A DNA stretch of 64,000 bases from DASWJZ01 sp963739005. Lineage in GTDB: Bacteria > Pseudomonadota > Alphaproteobacteria > Rhizobiales > Afifellaceae. The notes under the pieces are model-generated. The model was given only the letters and a program-made list of their open reading frames with translations, was not told where the DNA came from and searched no databases. A program made the translations under genes and the position numbers. Shown piece after piece: positions 16,344 through 25,510 of the stretch; positions within the stretch are counted from its first letter, which is position 1, and every line of letters begins with the position of its first letter. The stretch is from NCBI GenBank assembly GCA_963739005.1, contig CAVTYQ010000007.1:496001-560000 (forward strand), read 5' to 3'.

Positions 16344-17681
16344 TCAGAAGTAGCGCAGCCAGATGTAAACCTGCGCGACCGCGATCGAGACCAGCATCAT
16401 CGGGAAAGCGTAGAGCGTGAAAGTGAGGAAGCGGAAGGGCACGCCGTTGCGGTCGCCGACGCCCGCCACGATCAGGTTGGCCGAGGCGCCGATCAGGGAT
16501 CCGTTCCCGCCGAGGCAGGCGCCGAGCGACAGGCACCACCAGATCGGCCCGATAACATGTTCGCCGCCGAAGGCCGGAGCCGTCGTCTTGATGAGCGGGA
16601 TCATGGTCGCGACGAAGGGGATGTTGTCGACGATCGCCGAAAGCACGGCCGACACCCAGAGCACGGCGAAGCTCGCGGCCATGAGGTTGCCGCCGGTCGC
16701 GTCGACGAGCGCATTGCCAAGCAGCTTCAGAAGCCCGCCCACCTCGACGCCATGCACCACGATGAAGAGGCCGATGAAGAAAAAGATCGTGATCCACTCC
16801 ACGTCGCCGAACGTCTGATGGATGTTGTGCGACGCCTTCTCGCGATGGTGGGTCCAATTGTCGAGCAGCATCAGCACGCCGGCGCCGATTATCGCGATCG
16901 TCGCCGGCTCCAGTTGAAGCTCCCGGGCCATCACGAAGGCGAGCATCACCGCGCCGATGACGATGAGCGACTGCTTCAAAAGAAGCGAATCCATGATTGC
17001 CTCGCGCGGGATCATGTCCATGACGCGGGCCTTGGCCTCCGGCGTGGCCTTCAGCTGCCGCCCCCAGAGGAGCTGGATCATCGCGGCCTGGACGAAGAGG
17101 ATCAGCAGGACGACCGGCGTGAGATTGACCACAAAGGCGTTGAAGTCGAGGCCGACTTGCGAGCCGATCAGAATGTTCGGCGGGTCGCCGATCAGCGTCG
17201 CGGTGCCGCCGATATTGGAGGCGAAGATCTCGGCGAAAAGGAACGGATAGGGCGGGACTTCGAGCTCTTTCGTGATGGCGAGCGTGACCGGCACCATGAG
17301 GAGCACGGTGGTCACGTTGTCGAGCATGGCGGAGAGGACCGCCGTCGTGATCTGCAGCATGAGGAGGATGCCGGCCGGATGCGCACGCGCGAGTTGCGCC
17401 GACCAGATCGCCATGAACTGAAAGACGCCGGAGCGGCGCGAAACCGAAACGAGGATCATCATGCCGGTCAGAAGACCGATCGTGTTCCAGTCGACGCCGG
17501 CGAGCGCTTCCTTCTGATCGAGCACCCCGACGACGATCATCAAGCCGGCGCCGACCAGCGCCACGATCGAGCGGTTCACCCGCTCCGAAATGACGATCGC
17601 GTAGGTGACCAGAAGCACGCAGGTCGATACCCAGAGCGGGTTCAACCCAAACAGGACCTGCGACGCGGCGTGCCCCTCCAT
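16344..17681 (-). CDS. ArsB/NhaD-type ion transporter (ion transporter superfamily)
   Basis: 445 residues, ATG 17681 after GAGGGAACGG. An inner-membrane carrier with 11-12 predicted helices in two homologous halves, each with the conserved re-entrant loop pattern: SAMLDNVTTVLLMVPV with IGGTATLIGDPPNILIG in the first half, and SAIVDNIPFVATMIPL with LGGNGSLIGASANLIVAG in the second. This is the arsenite/citrate/Na+:H+ group; the substrate cannot be told from sequence. No arsR or ars genes are nearby, so arsenite export is not supported. It follows another carrier of the same superfamily in the same direction. Confidence 0.88.
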   Translation of the reverse strand: MEGHAASQVLFGLNPLWVSTCVLLVTYAIVISERVNRSIVALVGAGLMIVVGVLDQKEALAGVDWNTIGLLTGMMILVSVSRRSGVFQFMAIWSAQLARAHPAGILLMLQITTAVLSAMLDNVTTVLLMVPVTLAITKELEVPPYPFLFAEIFASNIGGTATLIGDPPNILIGSQVGLDFNAFVVNLTPVVLLILFVQAAMIQLLWGRQLKATPEAKARVMDMIPREAIMDSLLLKQSLIVIGAVMLAFVMARELQLEPATIAIIGAGVLMLLDNWTHHREKASHNIHQTFGDVEWITIFFFIGLFIVVHGVEVGGLLKLLGNALVDATGGNLMAASFAVLWVSAVLSAIVDNIPFVATMIPLIKTTAPAFGGEHVIGPIWWCLSLGACLGGNGSLIGASANLIVAGVGDRNGVPFRFLTFTLYAFPMMLVSIAVAQVYIWLRYF

Positions 17682-17829
17682 CCGTTCCCTCGTGCGCTAA
17701 GGGGCAATCCGTACCGCGCGCCGCGGCGCTCCGATCCAAGTCCCCTGAAATGCGAGCGTCACGCTCCCGGAATCGAACCGGCGAGTCAAGGCGACGACAG
17801 CCTTGGAATCTTCGCCGCGGCCGGCCGGT

Positions 17830-19254
17830 TCACGAGGGAACGATCGACAGAAACGTCAAGACCGCGAGCACCGGTCCGAGGCAGAGGACGGCCCAGCCGA
17901 AGAATGCGAAGAAGCTCGGCATCTTCACGCGCTGCTCGACGGCGATGGCGTAGACCATCAGGTTCGGCGCATTCCCGATATAGGTGAGCGCGCCCATGTA
18001 GACGGCACCCATCGAGATCGCGGCAAGCGTGCCTGCCATCGGGCCCATCAGCCCTTTGGCATCGCCGCCGGCAAGCTCGAAGAACACCAGGTAGGTCGGC
18101 GCATTGTCGAGGAACGCCGAGAGAAGGCCGGTCAGCCAGAAATAGGCGACCGGATGCGGCGCGCCGTCATGCGCGGTCACGGCGTTCAAGAGCGGCGCGA
18201 AAGCACCCGCCTCCCCGGCGCGCAGCATGGAAAGCACCGGGATGATGGTGACGAAGATCGCCGCGAAGAGCTTCGCCACCTCCTTGATCGGCTCCCAGGT
18301 GAAGCCGTTGGCGGCGCGGTGCTCGTCGCGCGTCCACCAGAGCGAGAGGAGCGCGGCAATCGCCAAGAACGCGTCGCGCGCCAGGTTCTGCAACTCGACC
18401 TTGGTGCCGAAGACGTCGAACGAAATGCCCGGCCGCCACGTCGCGGAGAGGATGATCGCGCCGACGATTGCGGCGATCAGCACAAGATTGACGGGGCCGT
18501 GCACACGGATCGGCGCCGGCGGCGTCGGGTCGCGCTGTGGCCGATAGGCGCTCTCGCGTCGGGCAATCCAGCTGTCGAGCACGAAGAACGCCGCGAGCAG
18601 CACGCCCGCAACGAAGGCGGTCTCAAGCGCGAGATGCCGGGTGGTCCAGAAGAAGTCGACGCCGCGCAGGAAGCCGACGAAGAGCGGCGGGTCGCCGAGC
18701 GGCGTCAGCGCGCCGCCGACATTGGCGACGAGGATGATGAAGAAGATCACGACATGGACCTTGTTCTTGCGCTCGTCGTTGGCGCGGAGCAGCGGCCGGA
18801 TCAGGATCATCGCCGCTCCGGTCGTCCCGACCACGCTCGCCATCAGCGTGCCGAGCGCGATCATCGCGGTGTTCGTCGCCGGCGAGCCGTGCACGTTGCC
18901 GGTGACGAGGATGCCGCCAGCGACCGTGTAGAGCGCGAAGAGGAGAAGAATGAACGAGAGGTACTCGCCGATGATGGCGTGCACGAACGCGGCGAACGCA
19001 GCTTCCAGGCCGAAGCCGATCGCGAGCGCCAGCAGCGCGACGATCGCAAAGCCGGCGCCGATCTTGCCGTAATGGTCGTGCCAGACCTTGGGGAAGATCA
19101 GCGGCCCCGTCGCGATCGACAGAAGCACCGCGACGAAGGGCAGACCCCAGACGATGCCCATCGACGCGCCGTCGAGCTCCGCGGCGAAGGCGCCATGCGA
19201 TCCAAGAAGCAGGAAAACGGCAACTATCGCGGCGACGGGAAGTCGTCTGAGCAT
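17830..19254 (-). CDS. NhaD-like sodium:proton antiporter
   Basis: 474 residues from ATG 19254 (AAGGACTTCG before it). It starts with a cleavable signal-like segment (LPVAAIVAVFLLLGSHGAFAAE) and has about 12 hydrophobic helices. Family loops are seen at NVHGSPATNTAMIALGTLMA, VANVGGALTPLGDPPLFVGF and SAFLDNAPTYLVFFELAGG. These match the sodium:proton antiporter branch of the ion transporter superfamily and differ clearly from the next carrier (16344-17681), so the two are not a recent duplication. The gap between them is 148 bases. Likely role: Na+ or pH homeostasis. Confidence 0.85.
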   Translation of the reverse strand: MLRRLPVAAIVAVFLLLGSHGAFAAELDGASMGIVWGLPFVAVLLSIATGPLIFPKVWHDHYGKIGAGFAIVALLALAIGFGLEAAFAAFVHAIIGEYLSFILLLFALYTVAGGILVTGNVHGSPATNTAMIALGTLMASVVGTTGAAMILIRPLLRANDERKNKVHVVIFFIILVANVGGALTPLGDPPLFVGFLRGVDFFWTTRHLALETAFVAGVLLAAFFVLDSWIARRESAYRPQRDPTPPAPIRVHGPVNLVLIAAIVGAIILSATWRPGISFDVFGTKVELQNLARDAFLAIAALLSLWWTRDEHRAANGFTWEPIKEVAKLFAAIFVTIIPVLSMLRAGEAGAFAPLLNAVTAHDGAPHPVAYFWLTGLLSAFLDNAPTYLVFFELAGGDAKGLMGPMAGTLAAISMGAVYMGALTYIGNAPNLMVYAIAVEQRVKMPSFFAFFGWAVLCLGPVLAVLTFLSIVPS

Positions 19255-19390
19255 CGAAGTCCTTCGGGGGCGATTCCGCCTCGGTAGGCCACGGGCGCGG
19301 CGCAAATACAACCCCCGGCCCAGCCCGCGATTTGCTCTCGCCCGCCCCCCGCCTTGCCTCGGCGCAGGATTCTTCCTACCTCGGCTAACG

Positions 19391-21478
19391 ATGCAAAAAT
19401 CCCTCATCCCTCCCCGGGCCGCGCGTCGCCCCGTCGCCGTCACGCACCACGGCCATACCCGCAGCGACGACTATGCGTGGCTGCGCGCTTCGAACTGGCA
19501 GGAGGTCATGCGCGACCCGCCGGCGCTGTCGGAGGATATTCGCGCCCATCTCGATGCGGAGAACGCCTATTTCGCCGCCGCGATGGCCGATACCGCGGCG
19601 TTGCAGGAGGCGCTTTTCAAGGAGATGCGCGGGCGCATCAAGGAGGACAATTCGACCGTCCCCGCGCCCGACGGCCCGTGGGCCTACGCGATGCGTTATG
19701 TCGAGGGCGGGCAGCACCCGCTCTATGTGCGGGAGAAGCGCGAGGGCGGCGGCGAGGCTGTCCTCCTCGACGGCAACGCGCTCGCCGAGGGTCGCGCCTA
19801 TTTCAGGATCGGCGGCGCTTTCCATTCGCCCGACCATCGGCTCCTTGCCTGGTCGCACGACGATGCCGGCTCCGAATTCCACACGCTTTCGGTGCGCGAT
19901 CTCAGCACCGGCACTGATCTCGCCGACGTCATCGCCGATACGAGCGGGGGAGCGGTCTGGTCGGCCGACGGGCAGCATCTCTTCTACGTCCGCCTTGACG
20001 CAAACCACCGTCCCTCGCGGGTCTTCCGCCACCGGCTTGGCACGAGCGCGGAAATGGACGTCCTCGTTTACGAGGAAGAGGATCCCGGCTTCTTCGTGGG
20101 CGTCGGTCAGACGCTGTCGCGGCGCTTCATCCTGATCCAGACGCACGACCACCAGACATCGGAAGTGCGCGCCATACCCGCGGACGCACCGGAAGCCGAG
20201 CCGCGGCTCATCGCGCCGCGCGAGAGCGCGGTTGAATACCAGCTCGATGAAGCCGCCGGCGCCTTCTTCATCCTGACCAACGCCGGCGACGCGAAGGACT
20301 TCAAGATCGTCACCGCGCCAGTCGAGAACCCGGGCCGCGAAAACTGGACCGACCTCGTTCCGCACGAGCCCGCCCGCCTGATCCTCTCGCACGACGTCAC
20401 GGCGCGGCACCTCGTCCGCCTCGAGCGGTTCGAAGGCCTGCCGCGCATTGTGGTCCGTCGGCTCGCCGACGGCGCCGAGCACGTCATCGCCTTCGAGGAA
20501 GAGGCCTATTTGCTCGGCCTCATGGGTGGCTACGAGTTCGACACCGACGCGCTCCGCTTCACCTATTCGTCGATGGCGACGCCGGCGCGCGTCTACGATT
20601 ACGACATGGAGAGCCGCGCGCGCGTGCTCCGCAAGGAGCAGGAAGTTCCCTCCGGCCACGATCCGTCGCTCTACGTCACCCGCCGCGTCATGGCGCCGGC
20701 TACGGACGGCGAGATGATCCCGGTCTCCCTGCTCTATCGCAAGGACACGCCGCTCGACGGCTCCGCCCCCGCCCTCCTCTACGGCTATGGCGCCTACGGA
20801 CTCGCTATCCCCGCGGCATTCTCGATCTCACGCCTGTCGCTGGTCGATCGTGGTTTCGTCTATGCGGTCGCCCACATCCGCGGCGGCAAGGACAAGGGCT
20901 ATGGCTGGTACGAGACCGGGCGCCGGGCGGCGAAGGTCAACACCTTCACCGACTTCATCGCCGCGGCGGAGTTTCTGGTCGCGCAACGTTTCACGTCGCG
21001 CGGCAGGATCGTCGCGCAAGGCGGCTCGGCCGGCGGCATGCTGATCGGCGCCGTCGCCAACATGACCTCGGACCTCTTCGGCGGCTTCGTCGCCAACGTG
21101 CCTTTCGTCGATGTCCTGAACACGATGCTCGACGAGACGCTGCCGCTCACGCCGCCGGAGTGGCCGGAATGGGGCAACCCGATTGCCGACACCGCCGACT
21201 ACGCGACGATCCAGGCCTACTCCCCCTATGACAACGTGACGCGCAAGCCTTACCCACCGATCCTGGCGCTCGCCGGGCTGACCGATCCGCGCGTCACCTA
21301 TTGGGAGCCGGCAAAATGGGTAGCGCGGCTGCGTGCCCTCAAGACCGACGACAATCTGCTCGTGCTCCGCACCAACATGGAGGCGGGCCATGCGGGCGCC
21401 GCCGGCCGCTTCGATGCGCTGAAGGAGACCGCGATCGAGATCGCCTTCGCTCTCAAGGTGATGGGAAAATCGACGTAG
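19391..21478 (+). CDS. ptrB: Oligopeptidase B (S9A prolyl oligopeptidase family)
   Basis: 695 residues from ATG 19391. A soluble serine peptidase that cuts short peptides after basic residues. The N-terminal seven-bladed propeller covers about residues 80-410. The C-terminal alpha/beta hydrolase has the nucleophile in QGGSAGGMLIGA (about 545), the Asp in LAGLTDPRVTYWEPAKW (about 630) and the His in NMEAGHAGAAGR (about 663). The segment YGYGAYGLAIP and the HIRGGKDKGYGWYE motif are typical of oligopeptidase B. It is transcribed away from the NhaD gene, with 136 bases between the starts. Confidence 0.93.
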   Translation: MQKSLIPPRAARRPVAVTHHGHTRSDDYAWLRASNWQEVMRDPPALSEDIRAHLDAENAYFAAAMADTAALQEALFKEMRGRIKEDNSTVPAPDGPWAYAMRYVEGGQHPLYVREKREGGGEAVLLDGNALAEGRAYFRIGGAFHSPDHRLLAWSHDDAGSEFHTLSVRDLSTGTDLADVIADTSGGAVWSADGQHLFYVRLDANHRPSRVFRHRLGTSAEMDVLVYEEEDPGFFVGVGQTLSRRFILIQTHDHQTSEVRAIPADAPEAEPRLIAPRESAVEYQLDEAAGAFFILTNAGDAKDFKIVTAPVENPGRENWTDLVPHEPARLILSHDVTARHLVRLERFEGLPRIVVRRLADGAEHVIAFEEEAYLLGLMGGYEFDTDALRFTYSSMATPARVYDYDMESRARVLRKEQEVPSGHDPSLYVTRRVMAPATDGEMIPVSLLYRKDTPLDGSAPALLYGYGAYGLAIPAAFSISRLSLVDRGFVYAVAHIRGGKDKGYGWYETGRRAAKVNTFTDFIAAAEFLVAQRFTSRGRIVAQGGSAGGMLIGAVANMTSDLFGGFVANVPFVDVLNTMLDETLPLTPPEWPEWGNPIADTADYATIQAYSPYDNVTRKPYPPILALAGLTDPRVTYWEPAKWVARLRALKTDDNLLVLRTNMEAGHAGAAGRFDALKETAIEIAFALKVMGKST

Positions 21479-21643
21479 CACCGCGCGGGAACCGGTTCGC
21501 CAGCGAAGTCATTCTCCGATTCCGGCCTAAATCGCATCGTTCTTCGGTTGCCCCGCAGCGCAAGTCGGCTAGAAGGAGGCGCCGAGGAACAGCGTTCACC
21601 CGCACCCGTTCCCCACGCGAATTCCAAATCAGAGGAGACGAAT

Positions 21644-22237
21644 ATGGCCTTCACGCTCCCGAGCCTTCCCTACGCCTATGACGCGCTTCAGCCGCACATG
21701 TCGAAGGAGACGCTGGAATTTCATCACGACAAGCACCACAAGGCCTATCTCGACGCGATGACGCCGATGATCGAGGGCACGCCCTATGCCTCGATGCCGA
21801 TCGAGGACATCGTGAAGAAGAGCTATTCGGACAATCCGAAGCTCTTCAACCAGTCCGGCCAGTTCTATAATCACATCCACTTCTGGAAATGGATGAAGCC
21901 GAACGGCGGCGGCAAGAAGCTGCCGGGCAAGCTCGAAGCGCAGATCAACAAGGACCTCGGCTCCTTCGAAGAGTTCCGCACCAAGTTCGTCGACGCCGGC
22001 AAGACGCAGTTCGGCTCAGGCTGGGCATGGCTCGCACTGAAGGGCGACAAGCTCGTCGTCATGAACACGCCGAACGGCGAGAACCCGCTCGTGCACGGCG
22101 GCAAGCCGCTCCTCGGCGTCGATGTGTGGGAGCACTCCTACTATATCGACTACCGCAATATGCGGCCGAAGTACCTGGAGACCTGGTTCGATAACCTCGT
22201 CAACTGGGACTACGTCGCCGAGCTTTACGGCGCCTGA
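21644..22237 (+). CDS. sodB: Superoxide dismutase, Fe/Mn type
   Basis: 197 residues, ATG 21644 after AGAGGAGACGAAT. It converts superoxide to oxygen and peroxide. Metal ligands fit the family: His in LEFHHDKHHKAYLD (about residue 27), His in SGQFYNHIHFWKWM, and Asp and His in GVDVWEHSYYIDYRN (about 158-162). No signal peptide, so cytoplasmic. Fe versus Mn cannot be settled by eye, though the SGQFYNHIHFWKWMKPNGGG segment resembles Fe-type rhizobial enzymes. A strong hairpin follows the stop. Confidence 0.95.
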   Translation: MAFTLPSLPYAYDALQPHMSKETLEFHHDKHHKAYLDAMTPMIEGTPYASMPIEDIVKKSYSDNPKLFNQSGQFYNHIHFWKWMKPNGGGKKLPGKLEAQINKDLGSFEEFRTKFVDAGKTQFGSGWAWLALKGDKLVVMNTPNGENPLVHGGKPLLGVDVWEHSYYIDYRNMRPKYLETWFDNLVNWDYVAELYGA

Positions 22238-22249
22238 GAGCAGCCCGCG

Positions 22250-22275
22250 GCGGCGGGCCCGGAAAGGCCCGCCGC
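22250..22275 (+). terminator. GC hairpin after sodB
   Basis: A perfect 10-base-pair stem (GCGGCGGGCC, 22250-22259, with GGCCCGCCGC, 22266-22275) closes a six-base CGGAAA loop 12 bases after the sodB stop. No T run follows, so it could be a terminator of the high-GC kind or an mRNA-stabilising hairpin. Confidence 0.6.
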
Positions 22276-22420
22276 GCCTCGCGTGAAAGTGTTCATCTGT
22301 GTCTCGCTTGCGGCAACGGGGCCGATGACGGGTTCCCCTCCCCTTTGATATTGGGTCAGCGCCGTTCGAATCCGCTCGGGATGGAGTGGCGTCGCCACAG
22401 CCAGGATTGGAGAGACTTTT

Positions 22421-22867
22421 ATGATGCGTCGTTGGTACGTCGGCCTCGCAACCTTGGCCGTCGCGGTTACCGCCGTGGGCGCCTACGCAGTGGAGGACCC
22501 GATCCTCTCCCGGAAAGCGCTGATGGATGCGAACAACTCAGCTGCCGGCGCGGGCATAGCGCTGTTGAAGGAGCAGGTCCCCTTCAACGCTAACGTCGCC
22601 AAGTCCGTGCTCCTGACGATGCGCGCCGTTGCTTATACCTACGGCGACTATTTCCCCGCCGGCTCTGACACCGGCAACACCAAGGCGAGCCCGAAGATTT
22701 GGGAAGACCCGGCGGCCTTCGCAGCGGCGCTCGAAAAGTTTCAGAAGGACGCGGACGCGGCGGTCGCCGCCAAACCACAGGATCTCGAGTCCTTCAAGGC
22801 AGCCTTCAGCCAGGTGGCGGGCAACTGCCAGGACTGCCACGACAGCTTCCGTCTCTCATCGAACTAG
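22421..22867 (+). CDS. Cytochrome c' / c-556 class II cytochrome
   Basis: 148 residues, ATG 22421 after GGAGAGACTTTT. A Sec signal peptide (residues 1-23, ending GAYAVED) exports it to the periplasm. The single haem site CQDCH is near the C-terminus (NCQDCHDSFRLSSN), as in four-helix-bundle class II cytochromes. Preceding helices include MRAVAYTYGDYFPAGSDTG and FQKDADAAVAA. It lies four bases from the next gene, a dihaem cytochrome c, so the two are probably co-expressed and may pass electrons to each other. The electron donor is unknown. Confidence 0.9.
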   Translation: MMRRWYVGLATLAVAVTAVGAYAVEDPILSRKALMDANNSAAGAGIALLKEQVPFNANVAKSVLLTMRAVAYTYGDYFPAGSDTGNTKASPKIWEDPAAFAAALEKFQKDADAAVAAKPQDLESFKAAFSQVAGNCQDCHDSFRLSSN

Positions 22868-22870
22868 CCA

Positions 22871-23806
22871 ATGCTGCGTCGGGCGGCGGTCGGCGTCGCG
22901 ATCCTCGTCGCTGCTGGCGCCGGTATCGCCTGGTTCGTGACGGCGCCTGCGCCGCTCAACGCGGCTCAGCTACCTGCGCACGCCCCCGACGCCGCCAATG
23001 GCGAGCGCATCTTCTACGCAGGCGGCTGCACCTCGTGCCACGCAGCACCGGGCGCGAAGGGCGAGGATAAGCTCAAGCTCGCCGGCGGCCTGGAGCTCAC
23101 GACCGACTTCGGCACGTTTCGCGTGCCGAACATCTCACCTGATCCGACGACCGGGATCGGCGGCTGGTCGACCCTCGCCTTCGTCAACGCGGTGATGCGC
23201 GGCGTCTCCCCGACCGGTGCGCATTACTATCCGGCCTTCCCCTACCCCTCCTACGCCCGCATGCGCGTGGAGGACGTGATCGACCTCAAGGCCTTCATGG
23301 ACACGCTGCCGCCGGTGTCAAACAAGGTCGCCGGGCACACGCTCCACTTTCCCTACAACATCCGTCGCGGCGTCGGATTGTGGAAGCGCCTCTACCTGTC
23401 GCCGGCGCCCGTGCTTGATCTCGCCGGCGCCGACGCGATTGTCCGGCGCGGTCAGTATCTGGTCGAGGGGCCCGGCCACTGCGGCGAGTGCCATACCTCG
23501 CGCGACTGGATGGGCGGTCCCAAGAAGGCGCTCTGGCTCGCCGGCGCGCCGAACCCGGAGGGCCGTGGCACGATCCCCAACATTACGCCAGGCCCCGGCG
23601 GCCTCACCTGGTCAGCCGACGAAATCGTCGACACCTTCAAGACCGGCTTCAAGCCGAACTTTGACACGCTCGGCGGAGGCATGGGCGCGGTGCAGCAAAA
23701 CCTGGCGCATCTCTCCGACGACGACCTCAAGGCGGTCGCCGCCTATCTGAAAGCCGTGCCGCCGCTCCCGAACGCGGTCCCCGCTCCAGCCAAAACCGGT
23801 CAGTAG
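22871..23806 (+). CDS. Dihaem class I cytochrome c
   Basis: 311 residues. An N-terminal membrane anchor or signal (residues 4-24) is followed by two cytochrome c domains. The first has CTSCH (about residue 53) with later MRGVSPTGAHYYPAFPYPSY, whose Met/Tyr/Pro pattern is as in alcohol dehydrogenase cytochrome subunits and related dihaem proteins. The second has CGECH (about 203), with GGGMGAVQQNLAHLSDDDLKAV-type C-terminal helices. It probably carries electrons from a periplasmic dehydrogenase to the oxidase; no dehydrogenase gene is adjacent. Confidence 0.9.
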   Translation: MLRRAAVGVAILVAAGAGIAWFVTAPAPLNAAQLPAHAPDAANGERIFYAGGCTSCHAAPGAKGEDKLKLAGGLELTTDFGTFRVPNISPDPTTGIGGWSTLAFVNAVMRGVSPTGAHYYPAFPYPSYARMRVEDVIDLKAFMDTLPPVSNKVAGHTLHFPYNIRRGVGLWKRLYLSPAPVLDLAGADAIVRRGQYLVEGPGHCGECHTSRDWMGGPKKALWLAGAPNPEGRGTIPNITPGPGGLTWSADEIVDTFKTGFKPNFDTLGGGMGAVQQNLAHLSDDDLKAVAAYLKAVPPLPNAVPAPAKTGQ

Positions 23807-24141
23807 CCCCGCGCTCCACGCTGGCAGCGCGTATAGAAGACCGGCCCGCCGCGCAGATAGCTGATCGCGACGTTCTGCCAGACCCGGCAGGCATATTCGC
23901 TCGGAAAGCACCCGCGCGCAGCGAATGCATGGGGTGAGCGATAGTTGATGTCGTCGACGCGGTTGCCGGCGAATTCGCCATACCAGGTCGCCTCCGGGCC
24001 GACCTTCGCGGCGACCGCGGCGCAATCGCCGCTGACCGGCGGCTCGGCCTTCTGGTAGTCGAAGAGGCCGTAGAGCGGATCGGCGTTAGCAATGCCGACC
24101 ATGGTGAGAATGGCGAAGGCGGTTACGACAGCTCTAAGCAT
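23800..24141 (-). CDS. Secreted cysteine-containing hypothetical protein
   Basis: 113 residues from ATG 24141 with GGAG eight bases before. A signal peptide (about residues 1-20, MLRAVVTAFAILTMVGIANA) precedes DPLYGLFDY, CAAVAAKVGPEATWYGEFAG, FAARGCFPSEYACRVWQN and VFYTRCQRG. Four cysteines in the mature part could form two disulfides. Similar small exported proteins occur in rhizobia, without known function. It converges with the dihaem cytochrome gene, overlapping by seven bases. Confidence 0.7.
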   Translation of the reverse strand: MLRAVVTAFAILTMVGIANADPLYGLFDYQKAEPPVSGDCAAVAAKVGPEATWYGEFAGNRVDDINYRSPHAFAARGCFPSEYACRVWQNVAISYLRGGPVFYTRCQRGARGY

Positions 24142-24176
24142 TGCGGGGCTCCATTCTGTCGGCGGGCGACGCGCCG

Positions 24177-25031
24177 TTACTGATGCGCCCAGTCCCAATA
24201 AAGCTGCCGCGCTTTCGCATGCAAGGGGCCGGGCTGCAGCACGCGGTCTTCGATCCTGGTGATCGGCACGACCTTCGCGAAGTTGCCGCTGGAGAAGATT
24301 TCGTCGGCGTCGAGGAAATCCTCCACCGTCAGCACCGTCTCCTGCACTTCGACCGCTGCATCGCGCAATAGCCGGATCACGCGCTGGCGGGTTATGCCGT
24401 TCAAAAATGACCGATTCGGAACCGGCGTCTTCACGACGCCGTCCTTCACCATGAAGACGTTCGAGGTGCCGGTCTCCGCGACGTTTCCGAGCATGTCGCG
24501 GACGAGTGCGTTGTCGAAGCCACGGGCGCGCGCCTCCATGATGGCGCGGCCGTTGTTCGGATAGAGGCAGCCGGCCTTGGCGTCGGTCGGCATCGACTCG
24601 ATGGTCGGGCGTCGGTATGGCGACACGGAGATGGAGAAGCCGGTCGGCGGCGGCATCGCCGTCTCGTAGATGGTCAGCAGGAAGCGCGTCGATTCCGGAT
24701 CGGCGGGCACTGAGAGATAGCCGCCCTGCTCAGCCCAGTACATGGGGCGGATGTAGAGCGCCGCGTCGGCCGCGAATTTCTTCACGCCGTCACGGACGAG
24801 CCCGAGCATCGTGTCGACCGTGACGGTCGGCTTCAGACCGAGCGCGATCGCCGAGGCGTTGACGCGGGCGCAGTGCCGCTCGATATCCGGGGTCACCCCC
24901 TCGAAAGCGCGGGCGCCGTCGAAGACGCTCGAACCGAGCCAGGCCGCGTGCGTGCGCGGGCCCATGATCGGCACGTTCCCCTCGTGCCAGTCGCCGTCGA
25001 GATAGGTCCAGGTGCGGGACCACTCCGCCAT
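24177..25031 (-). CDS. Class IV aminotransferase, branched-chain amino acid type
   Basis: 284 residues from ATG 25031 after AAGGAGAGAGACA. A PLP enzyme of the IlvE/D-amino acid aminotransferase fold that moves amino groups between branched-chain amino acids and 2-oxoglutarate. Family features: WLGSSVFDGARAFEG at the N-terminus, YIRPMYW, the PLP lysine in PTDAKAGCLYPNN (about residue 158), VAETGTSNVFMVKDG and FLNGITRQRVIRL. Rhizobial genomes carry several of these; the exact substrate cannot be assigned. Its 3' end is 35 bases from the start of the small secreted protein gene downstream. Confidence 0.88.
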   Translation of the reverse strand: MAEWSRTWTYLDGDWHEGNVPIMGPRTHAAWLGSSVFDGARAFEGVTPDIERHCARVNASAIALGLKPTVTVDTMLGLVRDGVKKFAADAALYIRPMYWAEQGGYLSVPADPESTRFLLTIYETAMPPPTGFSISVSPYRRPTIESMPTDAKAGCLYPNNGRAIMEARARGFDNALVRDMLGNVAETGTSNVFMVKDGVVKTPVPNRSFLNGITRQRVIRLLRDAAVEVQETVLTVEDFLDADEIFSSGNFAKVVPITRIEDRVLQPGPLHAKARQLYWDWAHQ

Positions 25032-25098
25032 TGTCTCTCTCCTTGGTTGGCGCTTCTGATAGGATTTCGCCGCAGAGGAGTCCACGTGGGAGAACGCG

Positions 25099-25476
25099 AT
25101 GCCCGAAGGCGGAGAAGACAAGCCAGATCCGATTGCGCGCTACCTGGCGGCCGGTGGCGAGAACGTGAAGCTCAACTACGCCCTCTACCTGGCGAGCTTC
25201 GTCGTCGGCGTCACGATGCTCGTCGGGCTGGTGCTCGCCTACATCAACCGCGGCCAGGCGTCCGGAACCTGGATGGAAAGCCACTATACCTACCAGATCC
25301 GGACCTTCTGGATCGGCATCCTCTATTCGTGCATATCGTTCGTGCTGATGGTCGTCTTGATCGGCTTCCTGCTGATCGTCGTTGTGGCGGTCTGGTGGGT
25401 CGCCCGCTGCGTCAGGGGGCTCATGTGGGCGGCGGAAGGCAAGCCCGTCCCCGCCCCAAGGACCTGGGCGGTCTGA
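25099..25476 (+). CDS. DUF4870-like small membrane protein
   Basis: 125 residues from ATG 25099, divergent from the aminotransferase gene. Two long hydrophobic stretches, residues 27-48 (YALYLASFVVGVTMLVGLVL) and 72-103 (IGILYSCISFVLMVVLIGFLL), suggest three or four helices. The order YINRGQASGTWMESHYTYQIRTFW between them is typical of DUF4870/Tic20-like bacterial membrane proteins (cited key residues: ESHYTYQIRTFWIG). Function unknown. The HAD gene begins 34 bases downstream. Confidence 0.8.
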   Translation: MPEGGEDKPDPIARYLAAGGENVKLNYALYLASFVVGVTMLVGLVLAYINRGQASGTWMESHYTYQIRTFWIGILYSCISFVLMVVLIGFLLIVVVAVWWVARCVRGLMWAAEGKPVPAPRTWAV

Positions 25477-25510
25477 GCATCGCAACGCCAAGACCAAGGA
25501 GCGCGGAACG

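Noticed and set aside
17755..17835. tRNA-like sequence between the two antiporter genes (minus strand)
   Set aside because: A T-arm-like CCGGTTCGATTCCGG and a 5-bp stem with a 7-base loop are present, but there is no D arm, position 33 is not T, and no acceptor stem closes. At most a relic.
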